Positions 31,710 through 35,734 of a DNA stretch of 35,734 nt are shown in pieces. Position 1 is the stretch's first letter, and every line of letters starts with the position of its first letter. Location: contig CABRZL010000015.1 of assembly GCA_902475435.1 (NCBI GenBank), forward strand, positions 1-35,734. Reading direction: 5' to 3'. The translations under genes and the position numbers were made by a program. This DNA comes from an uncultured Eubacteriales bacterium. GTDB lineage: Bacteria > Bacillota > Clostridia > Oscillospirales > Oscillospiraceae. The notes under the pieces are model-generated. The model did no database searches. It saw only the letters and a program-made list of their open reading frames with translations, and was not told the DNA's origin.

Positions 31710-31743
31710 ACAGCCGGCAGAAATTATTTTCTGTCGGCTGTTT
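31710..31743. terminator. Bidirectional terminator between the first SLH gene and the AIM24 gene
   Basis: A stem ACAGCCGGCAGAAA / TTTCTGTCGGCTGT (one G-T pair, loop about TTATT) followed by TTTCTG on the plus strand and by TTTGTCATTTCTC on the minus strand; it serves two converging genes. Confidence 0.8.
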
Positions 31744-31754
31744 CTGCGCTTGCA

Positions 31755-32432
31755 TTATTTGTTGCCTGGAATAAAGGGTTGAATGGCCTGGGCAACGCCG
31801 GAAATCGGCATTGTTTGGAGCCAGACTTTTCCGGGGCCAGTTAACACGGTATGAAAAAGACCTTCTCCACCCAAAAATTTATTTTTTATTCCAGCCACTT
31901 GCTGAATGTCAATGGAAACGCCAAGTTCAAAACCAGCAACATTTCCAGTATCTACAATTAGCTGCTCCCCATTGGATAATTGATATTCTATAAGATCACC
32001 GTCGATTTCAGCGAATGCGACGCCGCGACCGGACAATTTCTGCATAATAAAACCTTCTCCGCCAAAAAAGCCGGCTCCTAATTTTTTGCTGAAATGAATA
32101 CTTAATTCGACACTGGCTTCTGAGGCCAGAAATGCTCTCTTTTGTAATATCACTTCTCGGCCCGGTTCAATATTTAATGGAATGATCTTTCCAGGAAAAC
32201 TGGAACCAAAAGCAATCAGGCCAGCCCCGTTTTTTGCGGTATAGATATTTTGAAACATACTTTCACCTGATAATGCTTTTGAAAACATTTTGCCGATGCC
32301 GCCGCCTGTTGTGTCCATTTCTATATTGGGCGACTGCCACACCATGGATCCTTTTTCCGTGATCATTGTTTCTCCGCTGTCGAGATAACATATGACAACT
32401 GGAAATGCTCCGCCTTTTATTTCATATTTCAT
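31755..32432 (-). CDS. AIM24/TIGR00266 family protein
   Basis: The 225-residue protein matches the AIM24 family (TIGR00266): MKYEIKGGAFPVVICYLDSGE at the start, repeated G-rich beta segments (GAGLIAFGSSFPGKI, GAGFFGGEGFIMQKLSG, GGEGLFHTVLTGPGKVWLQT) forming a barrel of duplicated halves, and the C-terminal PGNK. The biochemical function is not known; Bacillus and fungal relatives are linked to stress or membranes. AAAGGAG is 8 bases before the ATG. It lies between the two SLH genes on the opposite strand. Confidence 0.9.
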   Translation of the reverse strand: MKYEIKGGAFPVVICYLDSGETMITEKGSMVWQSPNIEMDTTGGGIGKMFSKALSGESMFQNIYTAKNGAGLIAFGSSFPGKIIPLNIEPGREVILQKRAFLASEASVELSIHFSKKLGAGFFGGEGFIMQKLSGRGVAFAEIDGDLIEYQLSNGEQLIVDTGNVAGFELGVSIDIQQVAGIKNKFLGGEGLFHTVLTGPGKVWLQTMPISGVAQAIQPFIPGNK

Positions 32433-32517
32433 AGTAGTCTCTCCTTTTTATAATCCAAAGAGTATGTCGGCAGAAAATATATAAAAATAAATTCTGCTGA
32501 AAACTTTTACTATACTT

Positions 32518-32545
32518 ATCATAGTCTAATATGGTAAAAATGCAA
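32518..32545 (-). promoter_or_regulatory. Likely promoter of the AIM24-family gene
   Basis: Minus strand: TTGCAT (32540-32545), 16-base spacer, TATGAT (32518-32523), 86 bases before the ATG. The 313-base divergent region 32433-32745 holds only the two promoters, the start sites and an AT-rich stretch. Confidence 0.6.
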
Positions 32546-32635
32546 GGTATATTTTAAGAAAACGCGGGTCGCATTGCCTTTTCGAATATAAAAGCAACTT
32601 GAAAGAAAAGGAAACCTGTAAATGAATAGACATGC

Positions 32636-32664
32636 TTGTTTTTCAAATTTAGATATGATATTAT
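32636..32664 (+). promoter_or_regulatory. Likely promoter of the second transglutaminase-SLH gene
   Basis: TTGTTT (32636-32641), 17-base spacer and TATTAT (32659-32664), about 80 bases before the start codon. Confidence 0.55.
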
Positions 32665-32745
32665 AAATTTTATAAGAAACACGCTTGGGGTAGAGTATTG
32701 CTTGCGGGCTGTGGAGTGAACTGGAAAGGAGTCGTGCATGGAAAA

Positions 32746-34611
32746 ATGTTAAAACGGATGATTAGCTTTATATTAGCGATTGCACTGTGTTGCAGTGTAT
32801 TGTCGCCGGTGGTGGGGGCCGCGGATACCTTGCCGGTGGTCGAGACAGAGAACACAGCAGAAGTCATGACGGATGGCGCGGCATTTGGAGAATGGATGTC
32901 CGGAGAAATGACTGCGGAGGTTGTGAAGGCATGGACCGATGACGCATTGAGTACCAGTGAAGCGCGGACATTACTCAATAGCCAGGAATTGCATCCTCAG
33001 AGAACCGGGTGGGTAGAGCTGGATAATCTCATTGAGAATATGTTGGCGAATGCTGGAAGCGATACTTACAGTAAACTGCGGTATATGTATGACTGGCTGG
33101 TTAAAAACGTGACCTATAGCTGGGAAGGGTACAGTAATACCAATGCGTCAGCAGCAGCCTACAATAGTGTGACTGGTTATAATTATCTAAGGAATATGAC
33201 CTATGACGGATATACGAAGACAATTCCTGATGATATGGCGAACCGAACCTATCACATTCTTACCGCGAGAAAAGGTGTCTGCTATGATTATGCCATTGCA
33301 ATTGCAGTAGTCGCACGATACATTGGAATTGAGTCCTATGTTCACACCGGAAGGTTTATTTTTGAAGATACTTCCAATGGCGCTGGACATCATGGCTGGG
33401 CAATTCTGGTGCTGAATGGGGCTAATTATGTATTTGATCCCCAGCGTGATGCTAGAAATTATGAGTATTATGGGCGGAACGGCTACTATTTTGGCATTCC
33501 GTCAAACAAAACAAGCCGTTATCAGCCCAATTATTGGTCTGCTGATACAACAGCGAATGCGCAGCGTGATGCCAGTTTGCTGCCAGTTACGACAAGCCGC
33601 GGAGATGAGGCTACAATTGCCGTTGAGGTGGAAGGCACAGGAACAGTATCTGGCACCGGTAGTTATTATAAGGGAAAAACTGTAACATTAAAGGCTAGTC
33701 CGGCCGGCGGTGCCAGTTTTGGCGGCTGGTATGGAGCAGATGGAAGCTTGCTCAGTAAAGATGCCACCTATACGTTTACCGCGAAAGAAGACGTGGTAAT
33801 TACTGCTAAATTTGTGGTTTCCGTACAGGCCCAGGCGTCTCGTTCTGGAAAAGTAACCGGAGCAGGCGATTATGTGGTTGGGACGACAGCGACGCTGACG
33901 GCAGTTCCCAACGATGGAGCGTCCTTTGATGGATGGTATGATGCAGAAGGTACGCGATTGAGCAGTGACACCAGCTATAGTGTGCTTGCGGATGCAAACA
34001 AAACGCTCTATGCTATGTTTGCTGGCGATCGGTTTTATGATATTCCGGTGAATGCCTGGTATGAAGAAGACGTTATGGAAGCAGTAGATCGCGGGATGGT
34101 TAATGGCGTTACGCCCATCAGCTTCTGTGGCGACAACAACTTTACCCGAGGAATGGCTGTTGTCATGCTTGCCCGATTGGATGGCGTGGATGTCTCTGAG
34201 GCGGCTGCAAGTCCCTTTGTAGACGTAGAAAAGGGGGCGTGGTTTGAGAGTGCTATTAACTGGGCTGCAGAAAATGGCCTTGTCAACGGCAAAGACGAAA
34301 CACATTTTATGCCTGATGATCCAATTAAGAGAGAAGAGTTTATTGCAATTGTCGTTCGATACATAGAGTATAAGGGCCAAACATTGACCGGCCAAGAGTT
34401 GAGTTATACGGATGTAGACGAAATTGATGAATATGCAGTAGAATTATTGGAGAAAGCGCAAAATATTGGATTGATTGAGGGTGATCCCGGTGGAACCCTG
34501 CGTCCCAGAGCAACGTTGTTACGCAGTGAGGGAACAACGATCATGGTGAGGCTTGCTCACTATATGGATTCCATAGAAGAAGCAGATGAACCAGAACAGC
34601 CTGAGGCGTGA
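32746..34611 (+). CDS. Secreted transglutaminase-like protein with SLH domains (paralogue)
   Basis: This 621-residue paralogue of the gene at 29609 has a signal peptide (residues ~1-27), the shared block LHPQRTG[WY]VELDN, the transglutaminase-like domain (Cys in RKGVCYDYAIAIAVVARYIG, His in HHGWAILVL, Asp in VFDPQRDAR), two repeat modules (GASFGGWYGADG, GASFDGWYDAEG) and three SLH domains (WYEEDVMEAVDRGM, WFESAINWAAENGL, LLEKAQNIGLIEG). It lacks the Pro/Asp linker of its neighbour. The start choice is uncertain: ATG at 32746 is 14 bases after AAAGGAG, while an ATG 6 bases after it opens a different frame (see findings). It probably works on cell-wall or surface proteins. Confidence 0.87.
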   Translation: MLKRMISFILAIALCCSVLSPVVGAADTLPVVETENTAEVMTDGAAFGEWMSGEMTAEVVKAWTDDALSTSEARTLLNSQELHPQRTGWVELDNLIENMLANAGSDTYSKLRYMYDWLVKNVTYSWEGYSNTNASAAAYNSVTGYNYLRNMTYDGYTKTIPDDMANRTYHILTARKGVCYDYAIAIAVVARYIGIESYVHTGRFIFEDTSNGAGHHGWAILVLNGANYVFDPQRDARNYEYYGRNGYYFGIPSNKTSRYQPNYWSADTTANAQRDASLLPVTTSRGDEATIAVEVEGTGTVSGTGSYYKGKTVTLKASPAGGASFGGWYGADGSLLSKDATYTFTAKEDVVITAKFVVSVQAQASRSGKVTGAGDYVVGTTATLTAVPNDGASFDGWYDAEGTRLSSDTSYSVLADANKTLYAMFAGDRFYDIPVNAWYEEDVMEAVDRGMVNGVTPISFCGDNNFTRGMAVVMLARLDGVDVSEAAASPFVDVEKGAWFESAINWAAENGLVNGKDETHFMPDDPIKREEFIAIVVRYIEYKGQTLTGQELSYTDVDEIDEYAVELLEKAQNIGLIEGDPGGTLRPRATLLRSEGTTIMVRLAHYMDSIEEADEPEQPEA

Positions 34612-34654
34612 GATGAAAGGCAAACACCAAAGCGGCTGATACTCTCTAATTAAG

Positions 34655-34694
34655 AAAAGCCAGCAGACGAAGCTCTCGAGTCTGCTGGTTTTTC
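34655..34694 (+). terminator. Terminator after the second SLH gene
   Basis: Stem CCAGCAGAC / GTCTGCTGG (11-base loop) followed by TTTTTCTT, about 48 bases after the stop. Confidence 0.9.
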
Positions 34695-34732
34695 TTATTC
34701 TTCTGATTCTTCTCCCCCCTGTTGAGCGGAAT

Positions 34733-34762
34733 AAAACCCGACACAGCGAATGCTGTGCCGGG
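34733..34762 (-). terminator. Terminator after the CoA-transferase gene
   Basis: Minus strand: 11-bp stem CCCGGCACAGC / GCTGTGTCGGG (one G-T pair, loop ATTC) followed by TTTTATT, 13 bases after the stop. Confidence 0.88.
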
Positions 34763-34775
34763 CAGAGAGGGAAAC

Positions 34776-35734
34776 TTAGAAATAGTAGAGCTCTTTTGCA
34801 GCACGCGTAAGTTCTTCCCGATCGTCAGGATGAGCCAAACCGATCAACATTTTTGCGCGCTCACGAACAGTGGTACCGCGAAGATCGGCAATACCATTTT
34901 CGGTAACTACATACTGGACATAGTTCCTCTGATGTGTTACCACAGCCCCAGGCGTTAGAGTAGCCTTAATTTTAGGCACACCCTTCTTGGTACGAGATTG
35001 GAAGCAAAGAATGCCCTTGCCGTGTTCTGCAAAATACGTACCCAAAGTGAAGCAGAAACCACCGCCGGAACCGGAATACTGAACAGGGCCAATAGACTCA
35101 GCGCAAACCTGGCCGGTCAAGTCAATTTCAACTAGGGTGTTGATGGAAACAATGTGATCCTGACGAGCAATGTTATGAGGGTTCAGAACCTCCGGGCCGG
35201 GCTTCATAACGCATTTTGGATTGTTGTGCAGGTACTGATATAGTTCGTGAGTACCGTCAGCAAATACGCCTACATGCAATCCTTTGTCATAGGCTTTTCG
35301 GGCACCGGTAATAACGCCGGCTTCAATTAAGTCTGCCATGGAAGATGTGAACTGCTCTGTGTGCAGGCCAAGGTCTTTTTTATCCATCAAGTGCTTGCCG
35401 ACTGTATCCGGAATGCCGCCAATGCCCATCTGGATGGTGTCGCCGTCCTCAATCAGAGAGGCTACCATCTCACCAATCTTGTCTTCTTCAGGAGTTGTGG
35501 TGACAGGGCCGATGCAGTATTCAGGTGTGTCAACCTCATAGAGAAGGGTGACGGCTTCTACAGGAATAGCGACAGAACCGTTCATATAAGTTAGATTTGG
35601 GTTTACTTCGCAGATGATGGTTTTTTTCTGCTCAATGGCGTCTTTGATTGCGTAATATTCGATGGTCTGGTTCATACCAATATACATGTTGCCATGCTCA
35701 TCCATAGGAGAAACCTGTGCAGTAAAAATATTGC
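34776..35734 (-). CDS. Acetyl-CoA hydrolase/transferase family CoA-transferase (4-hydroxybutyrate CoA-transferase type), N-terminus outside window
   Basis: The frame stays open to the window end, and its first visible residues (NIFTAQVSPMDEHGNMYIG) match the interior of 4-hydroxybutyrate CoA-transferases, so the start lies beyond base 35734. The 319 residues seen include MGIGGIPDTV, TINTL-type VEIDLTGQVCAESIG with the likely catalytic Glu, GSGGGFCF, and the C-terminal VTENGIADLRGTTVRERAKMLIGLAHPDDRE. These enzymes move CoA between acetyl/butyryl-CoA and hydroxy acids in anaerobic fermentation. The exact acid substrate is not certain. The ATG at 35705 is an internal Met, not the start. Confidence 0.9.
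   Translation of the reverse strand, partial: NIFTAQVSPMDEHGNMYIGMNQTIEYYAIKDAIEQKKTIICEVNPNLTYMNGSVAIPVEAVTLLYEVDTPEYCIGPVTTTPEEDKIGEMVASLIEDGDTIQMGIGGIPDTVGKHLMDKKDLGLHTEQFTSSMADLIEAGVITGARKAYDKGLHVGVFADGTHELYQYLHNNPKCVMKPGPEVLNPHNIARQDHIVSINTLVEIDLTGQVCAESIGPVQYSGSGGGFCFTLGTYFAEHGKGILCFQSRTKKGVPKIKATLTPGAVVTHQRNYVQYVVTENGIADLRGTTVRERAKMLIGLAHPDDREELTRAAKELYYF

Noticed and set aside
33688..34395. 235-codon ORF on the minus strand inside the second SLH gene
   Set aside because: Antisense to a well-supported coding region with SLH and repeat motifs; no binding site or homology.

Overview
The window looks like the chromosome of a Gram-positive anaerobe of the class Clostridia, probably in or near the Oscillospirales. 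The evidence is AGGAGG-type ribosome binding sites before most genes, an HrcA/CIRCE-controlled groESL operon, a YtrA-type GntR/ABC module, RqcP, S-layer-homology (SLH) surface proteins, and a shikimate operon with closely overlapping genes. The assignment below class level is inference. No rRNA, tRNA, CRISPR array, transposase or phage gene was seen.

Left part (1-7.4 kb): the 3' part of an AraC-type regulator faces a minus-strand MATE exporter/lipid kinase pair. Next come groEL-groES with a perfect CIRCE operator, then a divergent second MATE exporter. Both MATE genes have a stem-loop in the 5' leader between a likely promoter and the start codon.

Middle-left part (7.4-14.6 kb, all minus strand): an orphan solute-binding lipoprotein with a two-hotdog dehydratase. 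Then an overlapping four-gene operon (ApbE flavinyltransferase, NusG-domain-II protein, Gx transporter, AAC(6')-like acetyltransferase) whose first three genes resemble the fmnB-eetA-eetB core of flavin-based extracellular electron transfer. Last is a cupin/short-chain dehydrogenase pair of unknown pathway.

Middle part (14.8-21.8 kb, plus strand): metG-rqcP; an ECF-type sigma factor with a membrane DUF4367-type partner, preceded by a possible short upstream ORF; and a GntR (YtrA-like)-ABC ATPase-permease operon with a palindrome over its promoter.

Right part (21.9-29.5 kb): a complete DAHP-to-chorismate pathway plus the bifunctional P-protein (aroF-aroB-aroA-aroC-pheA-aroK-aroQ-aroE). It is preceded by a trp-style transcription attenuator: a 28-codon leader peptide rich in Phe/Tyr/Trp codons, mutually exclusive stem-loops, and a strong terminator before aroF. 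The leader is the most striking regulatory element in the window. It would let Tyr/Phe supply set expression of the whole pathway.

Far right (29.6-35.7 kb): two paralogous secreted transglutaminase-like proteins with InlB/Flg_new-type repeats and three SLH domains flank a convergent or divergent AIM24-family gene on the opposite strand. The window ends inside a 4-hydroxybutyrate/acetyl-CoA-transferase-type gene.
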